Shown: positions 35,034-43,874 of the stretch, in pieces
Position numbering within the stretch: the stretch's first letter is position 1
How the letters are laid out: every line of letters starts with the position of its first letter
Assembly (NCBI GenBank): GCA_900543585.1
Contig: UQRP01000008.1
Span: forward strand, 1 to 64,000
Reading direction: 5' to 3'
DNA length: 64,000 nt
DNA from: an uncultured Prevotella sp.
Lineage (GTDB): Bacteria; Bacteroidota; Bacteroidia; Bacteroidales; Bacteroidaceae
The notes under the pieces: model-generated
What the model was told of the DNA's origin: nothing
Databases searched by the model: none
The model's input: the letters and a program-made list of their open reading frames with translations, nothing else
Program-made: the position numbers and the translations under genes

Positions 35034-36272
35034 ATGAAAAGATTTTTGTTGGCTATTGTTTGCGTAATGGTGTCGGTCTCCATCTATGCGCAAGATTTTG
35101 ACAAATGGTTCAGTGACAAGACACTTCGTATAGACTACATCTTCTCTGGCAACGATCATGAACAGCATATCGCTGTTGATGAGCTCTGTCAGGAGCCGCG
35201 GTGGTATGGTAAGCGGCAGCGCTTGGCTGAGGTGCCTGTCGAAGGAAATGGTCAGATTACGGTGCGTGACCATAAAACCGGGAGGGTTATCTACCGGAAC
35301 TCCTTCTCTACGCTTTTTCAAGAGTGGCAGTCATACCCTGAGGCTAAGACAGCGACAAAAAGTTTCGAAAATGTATTCCTTGTGCCAATGCCGAAAGACA
35401 CCGCTGACATTACTGTTGACTTGCGTGACAACCGCAGGCAGGTGACGAGTTCTCTGACACATACCGTGGTGCCCTCTGATATTCTTATCCGCCACATTGG
35501 TGAGAAAGGCGTCACACCTTATGTGACTTTGCAGCAGGCTGATGATACCACGCGGTGCATACACATCGCTTACGTTGCTGAAGGATATACTAAAGCTGAG
35601 ATGCCGTTATTCCTCGAAGATGCCCGAAAAGCGATGGGATTTCTCTTCTCATACGAGCCGTTCAAGAGTATGAAGGGAAGGTTCAATATTGTGGCTGTAG
35701 AGTCCCCATCGGTAGACAGCGGAACGAGTATTCCGGGCAAGGGAATATGGAAGAATACGGCGCTGCACTCCAACTTCGATACCTTCTATAGTGACCGTTA
35801 TCTTACTACACTGCACCTCAAAGACCTGCATAACTGGCTGGCCGGTACACCCTATGAGCATATCATCGTGCTTGTCAACACTGACAAATATGGTGGAGGT
35901 GGTATTCTCAACAGCTATAATCTCTCTATGACCCACCACGATTGCTTCCGCCCGGTTGTCGTGCATGAGTTTGGTCATAGCTTCGCCGGTCTTGCCGACG
36001 AGTATGCCTACGATACGGAGGAGGTGCCGATGTATCCTCACGATGTGGAGCCATGGGAGAAGAACATTACGACAAAGGTAAATTTCCATGGTAAGTGGGA
36101 GAACCTTATCGGCAAAGATCCCAAGGCGGGATTCTATGAGGGTGCAGGATATAGTCCTAAAGGCGTTTATCGCGCTTATCCTGATTGCCGTATGAGGACG
36201 AATGAGTATCCGGAGTTCTGCCCAGCCTGTAAGCAGGCCATACAGAGCGTCATCGATTTCTATACACGATAG
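35034..36272 (+). CDS. M64 family zinc metallopeptidase
   Basis: 412 aa. The signal peptide ends near SIYAQ. A beta-rich N-terminal domain (about 20-170) precedes the peptidase domain. The zinc site HEFGHSFAGLADEY has His311, Glu312 and His315, with Asp322 in the position of the third ligand, as in the IgA peptidase M64 family. CPAC near the C-terminus is also typical. Substrate unknown; M64 members in Bacteroides are secreted. It lies between a wall hydrolase and a TPR protein in one operon. Confidence 0.9.
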   Translation: MKRFLLAIVCVMVSVSIYAQDFDKWFSDKTLRIDYIFSGNDHEQHIAVDELCQEPRWYGKRQRLAEVPVEGNGQITVRDHKTGRVIYRNSFSTLFQEWQSYPEAKTATKSFENVFLVPMPKDTADITVDLRDNRRQVTSSLTHTVVPSDILIRHIGEKGVTPYVTLQQADDTTRCIHIAYVAEGYTKAEMPLFLEDARKAMGFLFSYEPFKSMKGRFNIVAVESPSVDSGTSIPGKGIWKNTALHSNFDTFYSDRYLTTLHLKDLHNWLAGTPYEHIIVLVNTDKYGGGGILNSYNLSMTHHDCFRPVVVHEFGHSFAGLADEYAYDTEEVPMYPHDVEPWEKNITTKVNFHGKWENLIGKDPKAGFYEGAGYSPKGVYRAYPDCRMRTNEYPEFCPACKQAIQSVIDFYTR

Positions 36273-36273
36273 A

Positions 36274-36852
36274 GTGGTGAGGAGATTTCTTTCGATTCTT
36301 CTTTCTTTCTGTGTGGCAAGCTCCCTGGCTCAGCCAAAGGCTGACAGACAACAGCTTGCCATCGCTTTAGACTATTTTCAAGGTGGAAAATATCATGAGG
36401 CACTTATGATTTTTTCTCGCCTTGACAGTCTCTACACTCTCAATCCCCGTATCAGAGCCTATACTGGGCTCTGTTATTTCTATGACAATGACTTTGGACA
36501 GGCAGCGCGTATTCTCGATGATGCCTTACCTAAGCTCAGAGCCTTTGCGCCCGTGGAGCGCTCTGTCTACTACAGAGCTGACGCTGACAGCCATTTCTTC
36601 CTAAAACAGTATGATAGTGCGCTGGCAGCCTATGATTCGCTAACGGCGCTCTGTCCTGAGATAGACAAAGCGGAAGCGTTCTACAGAAAGGGATTTATTT
36701 TAGTCTATCAACAGGCATGGTATGAGGCTCTCGACAATTTACAGACAGCTCTTGTCTATTATAAGAAATATCTTCCGCATGAGGAGGCTCGCATAGCGCA
36801 AATTAGGAACATGATATATGGCTGTTGCGAGGAAATAAACAAGACATTATGA
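36274..36852 (+). CDS. secreted TPR-repeat protein
   Basis: 192 aa beginning at a GTG directly after the M64 stop (a second GTG follows). It has a short signal peptide (FLSILLSFCVASSLAQ), then helical repeats with TPR spacing: ALDYFQGGKYHEALMIFSRL, CYFYDNDFGQAARILDDAL, ADSHFFLKQYDSALAAYDSL and ALDNLQTALVYYKKYL. Probable protein-interaction partner in the periplasm. The stop overlaps the next start (ATGA). Confidence 0.8.
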   Translation: MVRRFLSILLSFCVASSLAQPKADRQQLAIALDYFQGGKYHEALMIFSRLDSLYTLNPRIRAYTGLCYFYDNDFGQAARILDDALPKLRAFAPVERSVYYRADADSHFFLKQYDSALAAYDSLTALCPEIDKAEAFYRKGFILVYQQAWYEALDNLQTALVYYKKYLPHEEARIAQIRNMIYGCCEEINKTL

Positions 36853-37646
36853 TTTTCTATCTCTCTGGAACAGGAAACACGAAGTGGGCAGCTAAGACTT
36901 TAGCTGCTCTCACCAATGAAAAACTATTGTTTATCCCTGACATGATGAGGCAATATAATGTTGACGGAGAATATCATTTGCCCGAGCTCGCCGATGGGGA
37001 GCGCGTGGGCTTTTGCTTCCCTGTTCATGGATGGCGTCCGCCAGCAATCGTCCGCAACTTTGTTGCTAACCTGTCACTGGATGTCGCCGGGCATTATGTC
37101 TATGCGCTCTGTACGGCCGGGGATAATATCGGTGAGACAATGAGCATCTTTAGAAAAGACCTTACGGCTCGTGGCTTTCATTTGAATGCTGCCTTCTCAC
37201 TGATTATGCCTGAATCGTATATGGGACTGCCTTTCTTCAATGTCGACAAGCCGGAGAAGGAGCAGGAGAAGATAGAGAATGCGGCAGCAGACATAAAAAC
37301 TTATGGAGATGCCATCCTTGCCCGTCGTAGCGAGGAGCATCTTGTCATAGGTCGTTGGCCACGTATTGACTCACGTTTTCTGGGCGGGTTCTTTACGCGG
37401 TATCTCATCACCGATAGTCCTTTTGGGGTTGACAGCCGTAAGTGTGTGAAATGTGGCATTTGTGCCGATGTATGTCCCACTCATAACATTACAGGTGGCC
37501 TTGGCTATGAGCCGCATTGGAATCACGATGGTTCCTGCCTCGCTTGTTTTGCATGTTATCACCATTGTCCTCACCATGCCATCGAATATGGTCGTATGAC
37601 AAAGGGAAAAGGACAATACTTCTTCAACAGACCCAAGGGGCGTTAG
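36849..37646 (+). CDS. EFR1-family flavodoxin-ferredoxin protein
   Basis: 265 aa. The N-terminal flavodoxin-like domain (FYLSGTGNTKWAAKTL, FMN phosphate loop SGTGNT) is fused to two 4Fe-4S clusters at the C-terminus: CVKCGICADVCPT and CLACFACYHHCPH. This is the EFR1 (ferredoxin with flavodoxin domain) architecture of anaerobes. It is presumably a cytoplasmic electron carrier; the partner is unknown. It is odd in an operon with exported wall enzymes. Coupled to the TPR gene by ATGA. Confidence 0.9.
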   Translation: MIFYLSGTGNTKWAAKTLAALTNEKLLFIPDMMRQYNVDGEYHLPELADGERVGFCFPVHGWRPPAIVRNFVANLSLDVAGHYVYALCTAGDNIGETMSIFRKDLTARGFHLNAAFSLIMPESYMGLPFFNVDKPEKEQEKIENAAADIKTYGDAILARRSEEHLVIGRWPRIDSRFLGGFFTRYLITDSPFGVDSRKCVKCGICADVCPTHNITGGLGYEPHWNHDGSCLACFACYHHCPHHAIEYGRMTKGKGQYFFNRPKGR

Positions 37647-37677
37647 CTTGTTCTTTAAGGTCTGTAATCCCGTTGTC

Positions 37678-37780
37678 CGGCAAATGCCACGGATATCGCT
37701 GGCAAATGCCACGGATATCGCTGGCAAATGCCACAGATATCGCTGACAAATGCCACAGATATCGCTGACAATTGCCAAAC
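37678..37780. repeat. 22-bp tandem repeat, about 4.7 copies
   Basis: Units start at 37678, 37700, 37722, 37744 and 37766 (partial). Each unit contains the dyad GGCAAATGCC (GACAAATGCC in late copies) followed by GATATCGC. Substitutions are few and spread gradually from left to right. It lies between the EFR1 stop and a terminator. It is not a CRISPR array because there are no spacers, and a 22-base period does not keep a reading frame. Confidence 0.9.
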
Positions 37781-37783
37781 ATA

Positions 37784-37813
37784 AAAAAGCCGTCGGTTTA
37801 CCGACGGCTTTTT
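37784..37813. terminator. bidirectional terminator between EFR1 and nqrF
   Basis: A perfect 14-bp inverted repeat AAAAAGCCGTCGGT (37784-37797) with 37800-37813, loop TT, A-run and T-run on the flanks. It terminates two convergent operons. Confidence 0.93.
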
Positions 37814-37833
37814 ATGTATAGGGGAAGTAGTGT

Positions 37834-39102
37834 TTACCCGAAGTTGTCGTACATGATACTCTCAGGCTCGACGCCCAGGCTATCGAGATAGTCGGTGACG
37901 GTCTTGATCAGCATTGGTGGGCCACAGAGGTAGTATTCACAATCCTCGGGAGCGTCGTGATCTTTGAGATAGGTATCGCGGACGCAGTTGACGGCAAATC
38001 CAGCATAGTATTTGACACCAGCCTCGTCAGCCTTTGGGTCAGGACGGTCGAGGGAGAGGTGCATGTGGAAGTTGGGGAACTCCTTCTCCAACTCCCAGAA
38101 GTCTTCAAGGAAGAAGGCCTCGGACAGTGAACGGGCACCATAGAAGAAGTGCATCTCACGGTCTGTGCAGTGAATCTGCTTTGTCATATACATAATCTGC
38201 GCGCGCAGGGGAGCCATACCAGCACCACCACCAATCCATATCATCTCCTTCTTGGAGTCAAGGTGAGGATGGAAGTCGCCATAAGGACCGCTCATCTTCA
38301 CTTTGTCGCCGGGCTTCAACGAGAAGATGTAAGAGGAGCCGATACCTGTCGGTACGTCCTGGAAGCCTACCTGTGGACGGGGCTTGAACGGTGTTGTAGC
38401 GATACGTACGGTAAGCATGATGATGTCGCCCTCGGCAGGATAGTTAGCCATGGAGTAGGCACGGATGGTAGGCTCTGGGTTGTGGGCCTTGAGTGAGAAG
38501 ATATTAAACTTCTTCCATGCTCCCATATATTCCTCACCGATGAGGTCTTTGTCGAAATCCTTGTCGTAGTCGATGGTATCGTAGGCAGGGATATAAATCT
38601 GTGCATAGGAGCCGGGCATGAAATCCATGTGCTCTCCAGGAGGCAGAGCCACTTTGAACTCCTTGATGAAACTTGATACGTTTTTGTTGGAGATGACGGT
38701 GCACTCCCATTCCTTGACATTAAGAATGGCATCAGACACCTTCACGCTGAGGTCGCCATGCACCTTTGTCTGGCAGCCTAAGCGCCAGTGGTCTTTGATT
38801 TCCTTTCGAGAGAAGTGTCCCTTCTCGGTGTCGAGAATCTCGCCGCCACCTTCGAGAACCTGCAAGCGGCACTGACCGCAGCTGCCTTTACCGCCACAGG
38901 CTGAGGACAGGTGCACTCCATTCTCGTTGAGGGTAGAGAGTAGGGATCCACCTTGCTCCACCTCCAACTTCTTGTCACCATTGATGGTGATGGTCACCTT
39001 TCCGCTTGGGCTGAGATATTTTTTTGCAATAAGCAGTATCACAACGAGCAGCAGGATGATGACGAGGAATACTGCCATGCTAACGCCTATAAATTGTCCC
39101 AT
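37834..39102 (-). CDS. nqrF: Na+-NQR subunit F
   Basis: 422 aa NADH-oxidising subunit. An N-terminal membrane helix (residues 5-26) is followed by a 2Fe-2S plant-type ferredoxin domain (SACGGKGSCGQCRLQV, plus a Cys near LGCQTKV). A ferredoxin-NADP reductase-like FAD/NADH domain follows: RAYSMANYP, GGGAGMAPLRAQIM, and the C-terminal YYLCGPPMLIKTV. Electrons from NADH enter here. Last gene of nqrABCDEF. Confidence 0.97.
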   Translation of the reverse strand: MGQFIGVSMAVFLVIILLLVVILLIAKKYLSPSGKVTITINGDKKLEVEQGGSLLSTLNENGVHLSSACGGKGSCGQCRLQVLEGGGEILDTEKGHFSRKEIKDHWRLGCQTKVHGDLSVKVSDAILNVKEWECTVISNKNVSSFIKEFKVALPPGEHMDFMPGSYAQIYIPAYDTIDYDKDFDKDLIGEEYMGAWKKFNIFSLKAHNPEPTIRAYSMANYPAEGDIIMLTVRIATTPFKPRPQVGFQDVPTGIGSSYIFSLKPGDKVKMSGPYGDFHPHLDSKKEMIWIGGGAGMAPLRAQIMYMTKQIHCTDREMHFFYGARSLSEAFFLEDFWELEKEFPNFHMHLSLDRPDPKADEAGVKYYAGFAVNCVRDTYLKDHDAPEDCEYYLCGPPMLIKTVTDYLDSLGVEPESIMYDNFG

Positions 39103-39216
39103 AATTTAAACATTCCGCCCTTCCACTGCCGTCTATCGTTTCCTCGTGGAGGAATCCTGGTATGCGACAAGTGGCAAAGGGCTATTTGTTATTGAATATT
39201 GTTGTTTATCTATGTG

Positions 39217-39843
39217 TTAAAATTTCAGACCGCTGAAGCACATCATGGCCATAGCCATCAGTCCCACGGTGATGAATGCTATACCCATGCCTTGCAGTGG
39301 CTTGGGCACATCGCTGTATTCCATCTTTTCACGGATGGCACCAAACATGACGATAGCCAGTGTCCAGCCCAGTCCGCTACCCAAGGCATAGCCGATGGCA
39401 TCCCAAATATTGGAGATGGCCTGTGCGTTGGTAGGATCAAGTTTGATGCGTTGCTGCATGAACAGCGAAGCACCCATGATGGCACAGTTGACGGCGATAA
39501 GTGGAAGGAAAATGCCGAGGGCTGCATAGAGCGAAGGGCTGTATTTCTCCACAGCCATCTCCACGAGCTGTGTGATACCGGCAATGATAGCGATGAAGAG
39601 GATGAAACTCAGATAGCTGAGGTCGACACCCGGAACAAGACAGTCAGGCCCTAAGACATAGACCTGAAGCAGGTAGTTGATGGGCTCGGTGATAACCAAT
39701 ACAAAGGTCACGGCGAGACCCAATCCGAGAGAGGTCTTTACATTCTTGCTCACTGCCAGGTATGAGCACATACCTAAGAAGTAGGCAAAAATCATATTGT
39801 CTACGAAGATAGACCGGAATAATAATGATAAAGCGTGTTCCAT
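39217..39843 (-). CDS. nqrE: Na+-NQR subunit E
   Basis: 208 aa, six-helix membrane subunit of the RnfA/NqrE type (MEHALSLLFRSIFVDNMIFAYFLGMC, which carries the Cys shared with NqrD for the intramembrane iron-sulfur centre). Pairs with NqrD. Starts 3 bases after nqrD. A 114-base gap to nqrF holds nothing recognised. Confidence 0.96.
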   Translation of the reverse strand: MEHALSLLFRSIFVDNMIFAYFLGMCSYLAVSKNVKTSLGLGLAVTFVLVITEPINYLLQVYVLGPDCLVPGVDLSYLSFILFIAIIAGITQLVEMAVEKYSPSLYAALGIFLPLIAVNCAIMGASLFMQQRIKLDPTNAQAISNIWDAIGYALGSGLGWTLAIVMFGAIREKMEYSDVPKPLQGMGIAFITVGLMAMAMMCFSGLKF

Positions 39844-39846
39844 TGT

Positions 39847-40476
39847 TTACTTCTTTTCTTCTTTTACGAAAAACGCACGGTTCACCCAGATGATACATCC
39901 GATGAGGATCAGCGCAGTGCACGACATGGTCATCATGCCGTTGTTGATATATCCGAAGTCGTAGGCGCCCTGTGGGATAATTTGGTAGCCTAAGAGGCTG
40001 CCACGTCCGAAAAACTCGCGGAAGGCACCGGCGATGACAAGGATTGCTGCATAGCCGAGTCCGTTGCCCAGACCGTCGAGGAAGGAAGGCCAAGGCTTGT
40101 TCATCATGGCGAAGGCTTCAAGGCGACCCATGAGGATACAGTTGGTGATGATCAGTCCGACATACACAGACAGCTGTACACTCACATCATAGGCGAAGGC
40201 TCCGAGAATCTGGTTGACGATAGTCACCAGGGCAGCCACAACGACCAGCTGCACGATGATTCGGATGCGCATAGGGATGGTCTTTCGGATGAGCGAAATG
40301 ATGACGTTTGAGAAGGCCGTGATGACCGTTACGGCAAGGCCCATGACGATGGCGGGCTTGAGCTGCGATGTCACGGCAAGCGAGCTACAGATGCCGAGCA
40401 CCTGAACCATGATAGGGTTGTTGAGGTGCAGAGGCTCTACAAACGCTGCTTTATCTTGTTTGGAAAATAAACTCAT
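39847..40476 (-). CDS. nqrD: Na+-NQR subunit D
   Basis: 209 aa, six-helix membrane subunit of the RnfE/NqrD type, with NPIMVQVLGICSSLAVT supplying the conserved Cys region opposite NqrE. The C-terminal end is basic (VKEEKK). The gap to nqrC is 82 bases without a visible signal. Confidence 0.96.
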   Translation of the reverse strand: MSLFSKQDKAAFVEPLHLNNPIMVQVLGICSSLAVTSQLKPAIVMGLAVTVITAFSNVIISLIRKTIPMRIRIIVQLVVVAALVTIVNQILGAFAYDVSVQLSVYVGLIITNCILMGRLEAFAMMNKPWPSFLDGLGNGLGYAAILVIAGAFREFFGRGSLLGYQIIPQGAYDFGYINNGMMTMSCTALILIGCIIWVNRAFFVKEEKK

Positions 40477-40558
40477 GTTTCTTAAAATCGTTTATAGTTG
40501 TGACGTTCTTTAGTTGACAGCTTATGAGTATAGGCTCATAAACCTAAGAAACTCAACC

Positions 40559-41176
40559 TTACTTGCCATTAAGGAAGGGCAGGAACTTACCCAGTCCGTC
40601 GTGGAGCATGTTGGCGACACCATTTGAGGTAAGCGTAGCACCAGTAACGGCATCGACCTGAGTGTCAGGATCAGTAACCTTTTTCTGCACCGACAGTGCG
40701 ATGCTGTTGCGGTTATCGCCTTTGAAGAGCTTCTTACCCTGGAACTTCTCTTGCCATTTCTGGTTGTCCTTGATTTCGGCACCCAGTCCGGCGGTCTCAC
40801 TCTCATGGTTGAAGTAAGCGCCATAGACTGTCGACTTGTCATCGTTGACAGAGACAAAGCCGCTAATGCCACCCCACAGGCCGAAGCCTTTCATGGAGAA
40901 CACATATTTTGTCTTGCCGTCGACATTGCAGACATACATCTCACTACCGTCGACCGTCTTCTCGCTCTTTACTACCTTATTATATGTATCCTCGGCAGCC
41001 TTGTCGTCAAGACCGCGGATGTTAAGACTGTAGAGAATCTCTTTCTTCTTCGCTAATGCCTCGTTGGCAAGTTGCTGTGGTCTGAGTGCCTGATAGACAA
41101 AGGCAAGCAGGAAAGCCACAATCACCACGATGACAGCGGAGTAGATGATAGTATATGAATTGCTGTTCGTTTTCAT
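40559..41176 (-). CDS. nqrC: Na+-NQR subunit C
   Basis: 205 aa. One N-terminal membrane anchor (about 8-30) and a periplasmic FMN-binding domain. FMN is expected to be covalently attached to Thr181 in DAVTGATLTS. Transfers electrons between NqrF/D/E and NqrB. Confidence 0.96.
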   Translation of the reverse strand: MKTNSNSYTIIYSAVIVVIVAFLLAFVYQALRPQQLANEALAKKKEILYSLNIRGLDDKAAEDTYNKVVKSEKTVDGSEMYVCNVDGKTKYVFSMKGFGLWGGISGFVSVNDDKSTVYGAYFNHESETAGLGAEIKDNQKWQEKFQGKKLFKGDNRNSIALSVQKKVTDPDTQVDAVTGATLTSNGVANMLHDGLGKFLPFLNGK

Positions 41177-41185
41177 AGTTGTGTA

Positions 41186-42349
41186 TTAATCAGAAACTTT
41201 ACTGCGCTTTGCACGTTTTGAGATGTTGCACTCTACGACACAGTAGTCGATGAGCGGAGCTATCATGTTGCCGAAGAAGATGGCGAGCATCATACCCTCA
41301 GGATAACCGGGGTTCTTGACACGCACGATGATGGCCATGGCGCCGACGATGAAGCCGTAGATCCATTTTCCTGTCTCTGTGCGTGCCGATGTCACCGGGT
41401 CTGTGGCCATGAACACGGCACCAAAGCAGAAACCACCTAGGATGAGATGCTCCCACCAAGGAATAGGAGTAGCTCCTGTAGCTTGGAAGATGGCAGCCAG
41501 AACGCTACCTCCAACGAAGACGCTCAGCATGGTCTTCCAGCTGGCGATACCCGTCCAAAGAAGAATTACGGCACCGATGGCGATGGCGATGACAGAAGTC
41601 TCACCGATGGAGCCAGGCATCAGGCCTGTAATCATCTGGCAGATACTGGTGTCAACAGGTGTGCCCTGTGCAAGGTGGGCCAGGGGAGTGGCCATCGTGA
41701 AGGCGTCGGGGAGGGTGTTGCCCAGGCCACAGATGGTGTCCTTGGCTACCCATACGGTGTCACCCGTCATCTTGGAGGGATAGGAGAAGAACAAAAACAT
41801 ACGTGCACCAATGGCAACATTGAAAATGTTCATGCCCGTACCGCCGAAGATTTCTTTGCAGAAAATCACGGAGAAGGCTACGGCCAGCGCCAGTATCCAC
41901 AGCGGTGTTGTCACCGGAATGATGAGTGGAATGATGATACCAGAGACGAGGTATCCTTCCTGAATCTCCTCTCCTTTCCATTGTGCCCATGCAAACTCAA
42001 TGCCCAGGCCAACGATATAGCTGACGAGGAGCTTGGGAAGTACGGCGAGGAAGCCATAGAAAAAGACAGCCCAGAACGATGCTGAAGCAAGGGTGCCGGC
42101 AGCGAGGTAGTTTTGGTAGCCAACATTATACATACCGAAGAGCAGAGCCGGGAGCAACGCAATGACCACAAAGCTCATGATGCGCTTCGAGTCGATGGCG
42201 TCGTGGATAGAGGTACCGCTCTGAGACGTAGTGTTGGGCACAAAGAGAAACGACTCAAAACCCTCGTAGACACTCTTGAAAGCGTGGAGCTTGCCACCGT
42301 CCTCGAAGTTGGGCCGTATCTTGTCGAAATAGTGTTTTAATGAATTCAT
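41186..42349 (-). CDS. nqrB: Na+-NQR subunit B
   Basis: 387 aa, about ten membrane helices. It carries a second covalent FMN at a Thr in DAFTMATPLA, and the riboflavin and Na+ channel region. GETSVIAIAIGAVIL is a family marker. It is the main ion-translocating subunit. Starts 3 bases after nqrA. Confidence 0.96.
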   Translation of the reverse strand: MNSLKHYFDKIRPNFEDGGKLHAFKSVYEGFESFLFVPNTTSQSGTSIHDAIDSKRIMSFVVIALLPALLFGMYNVGYQNYLAAGTLASASFWAVFFYGFLAVLPKLLVSYIVGLGIEFAWAQWKGEEIQEGYLVSGIIIPLIIPVTTPLWILALAVAFSVIFCKEIFGGTGMNIFNVAIGARMFLFFSYPSKMTGDTVWVAKDTICGLGNTLPDAFTMATPLAHLAQGTPVDTSICQMITGLMPGSIGETSVIAIAIGAVILLWTGIASWKTMLSVFVGGSVLAAIFQATGATPIPWWEHLILGGFCFGAVFMATDPVTSARTETGKWIYGFIVGAMAIIVRVKNPGYPEGMMLAIFFGNMIAPLIDYCVVECNISKRAKRSKVSD

Positions 42350-42352
42350 CTT

Positions 42353-43705
42353 TTAAGCGTTTTCCTTTCTTAAAGTGTTAAGGCCTTCACGTACAATTTT
42401 CTGCAGGGGCAGTTTGGAACTGTCGACGAACTCAGCCAGTGCAAAATCCTCGGGAGCTACCTCGTAGATGCCGAGTGCCTCCTGGCGGTCGATATCACCG
42501 GCGATGATGGCCTTGATAAGATATTCCGGGAAGATGTCCATTGGGAATACCTTATCATATTCACCGCTCATGATCATGTGTCGTTCACCGCCTTTGATGC
42601 GTGCGTCGAGGTCGTAAGCCTTCTTCTTGCCAAAGAGCCAGGAGAAATAGCTTCGGCTGACAGAGAACTGCTTGGTGCGTGGCATTATCCAACCCAACAT
42701 TTCATCGGCATTGTCACCCTCCGGGATAACTGTCACCTCAGAGGTATGTGCGCCGAGATAGCTGTCGAGGCTGGCTTTGGCGCCGGTCAGCGGATTACCA
42801 TTGATGATGCGAATATGTTCTGTTGCGGCAAGACGGCCACTGAGAATGTCTTTCAGAGGAGTGCCTACGAGAACATCGGTATAAGCGGGATTTTTGATCT
42901 CATTGCCTGCAACGGCAATGGTGCGTGTGAGATCCACTTTTCCGGTAAGGAAAAGTTTGCCTATGAAGATGACAACAGTGGGGTCTACGGTCCATACAAC
43001 TTTGTTTTTGTTGATGGGGTCGATGTGATTAATCTGTACGTCGACATTACCAGCCGGACAAGGTCCATCGAAGACATTAAGATCTACATCCTTGACATCT
43101 GTCAGAGCTGGTGATGTCTGGTAGGCACCTGTGCCGAGGTGTACGGTAGCGATACGCGAGAGAGCTGTCAGACCTGTTTGGAAAGCCTGCTCGTTGCCTT
43201 TGAGCTCCATTTCAAAATCACCTGCCAATGGCATATCGCGCAGGGCTGAGATGAAAATGCCGTCAGGAGTGGTGTCGGGAGTCGTTGAAACGGCATAGGG
43301 CATCTGGTTGATATACCCGAAAAGGCCAGCTTCAAGGATTTTGGCTTTCACAGCCGCTGCGTCCATTGCTGTGGGGTCGGCCTTGCCGAAGTCGTGATAC
43401 TGTTGATTGTTGTCGGCCTGAACTTTGACAAAGAGAATCTTCCTTCTGTCGCCTCGCACTACTGCAGAGACTGTACCGCTGACAGGCGAAGCAAATTTTA
43501 CGTCGGGATAAGCCTTGTTGAAGAACAGGGGTTCACCGGCGAGCACTTTGTCGCCTTCCTTGACGGACAGCTTAGGAATCACTCCGGGGAAGTCAGACGG
43601 TGAGACGGCAAACTCCGTAGATTGTGGAGCTTGCATCTTCTCACCTTTGGCCTTCCCCTTCAGGTTAATGTTTAAGCCTTTACTCAACTTAATTACATTT
43701 GCCAT
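42353..43705 (-). CDS. nqrA: Na+-NQR subunit A
   Basis: 450 aa, mainly cytoplasmic quinone-site subunit. N-terminal barrel-sandwich part (KLSKGLNINLKGKA, VKEGDKVLAGEPLFFNK) and the ATP-grasp-like NqrA core. No membrane helix. First gene of the operon. A -7 candidate (minus TAAATTTG) is at 43790-43797, 85 bases upstream. Confidence 0.96.
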   Translation of the reverse strand: MANVIKLSKGLNINLKGKAKGEKMQAPQSTEFAVSPSDFPGVIPKLSVKEGDKVLAGEPLFFNKAYPDVKFASPVSGTVSAVVRGDRRKILFVKVQADNNQQYHDFGKADPTAMDAAAVKAKILEAGLFGYINQMPYAVSTTPDTTPDGIFISALRDMPLAGDFEMELKGNEQAFQTGLTALSRIATVHLGTGAYQTSPALTDVKDVDLNVFDGPCPAGNVDVQINHIDPINKNKVVWTVDPTVVIFIGKLFLTGKVDLTRTIAVAGNEIKNPAYTDVLVGTPLKDILSGRLAATEHIRIINGNPLTGAKASLDSYLGAHTSEVTVIPEGDNADEMLGWIMPRTKQFSVSRSYFSWLFGKKKAYDLDARIKGGERHMIMSGEYDKVFPMDIFPEYLIKAIIAGDIDRQEALGIYEVAPEDFALAEFVDSSKLPLQKIVREGLNTLRKENA

Positions 43706-43789
43706 AAGATGATATAGTTATTGTATAGTTTTATATGTTTTCTGCATGGAAAAATCTCTCTTCCGCAATGTTGTTGTTGACTTCTCGTG

Positions 43790-43797
43790 CAAATTTA
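43790..43797 (-). promoter_or_regulatory. promoter -7 element of nqrABCDEF
   Basis: CAAATTTA on the plus strand reads TAAATTTG on the minus strand. No TTG at 19-21 bases upstream, so the assignment is tentative. Confidence 0.45.
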
Positions 43798-43860
43798 AAC
43801 AAAAATTATCTCATTATCCATAAAATCTCCTTTTTTTGTACTTTGACGGCATATTTTTTT

Positions 43861-43868
43861 TAATTTTG
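43861..43868 (+). promoter_or_regulatory. possible tamB promoter -7 element
   Basis: TAATTTTG fits TAnnTTTG. If real, the transcript begins near 43875, which would exclude the earliest possible tamB start codon and leave little or no leader. Confidence 0.45.
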
Positions 43869-43874
43869 CAGTTG

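Noticed and set aside
37678..37780. Possible CRISPR array
   Set aside because: The 22-base units are contiguous without spacers and no cas gene is near.
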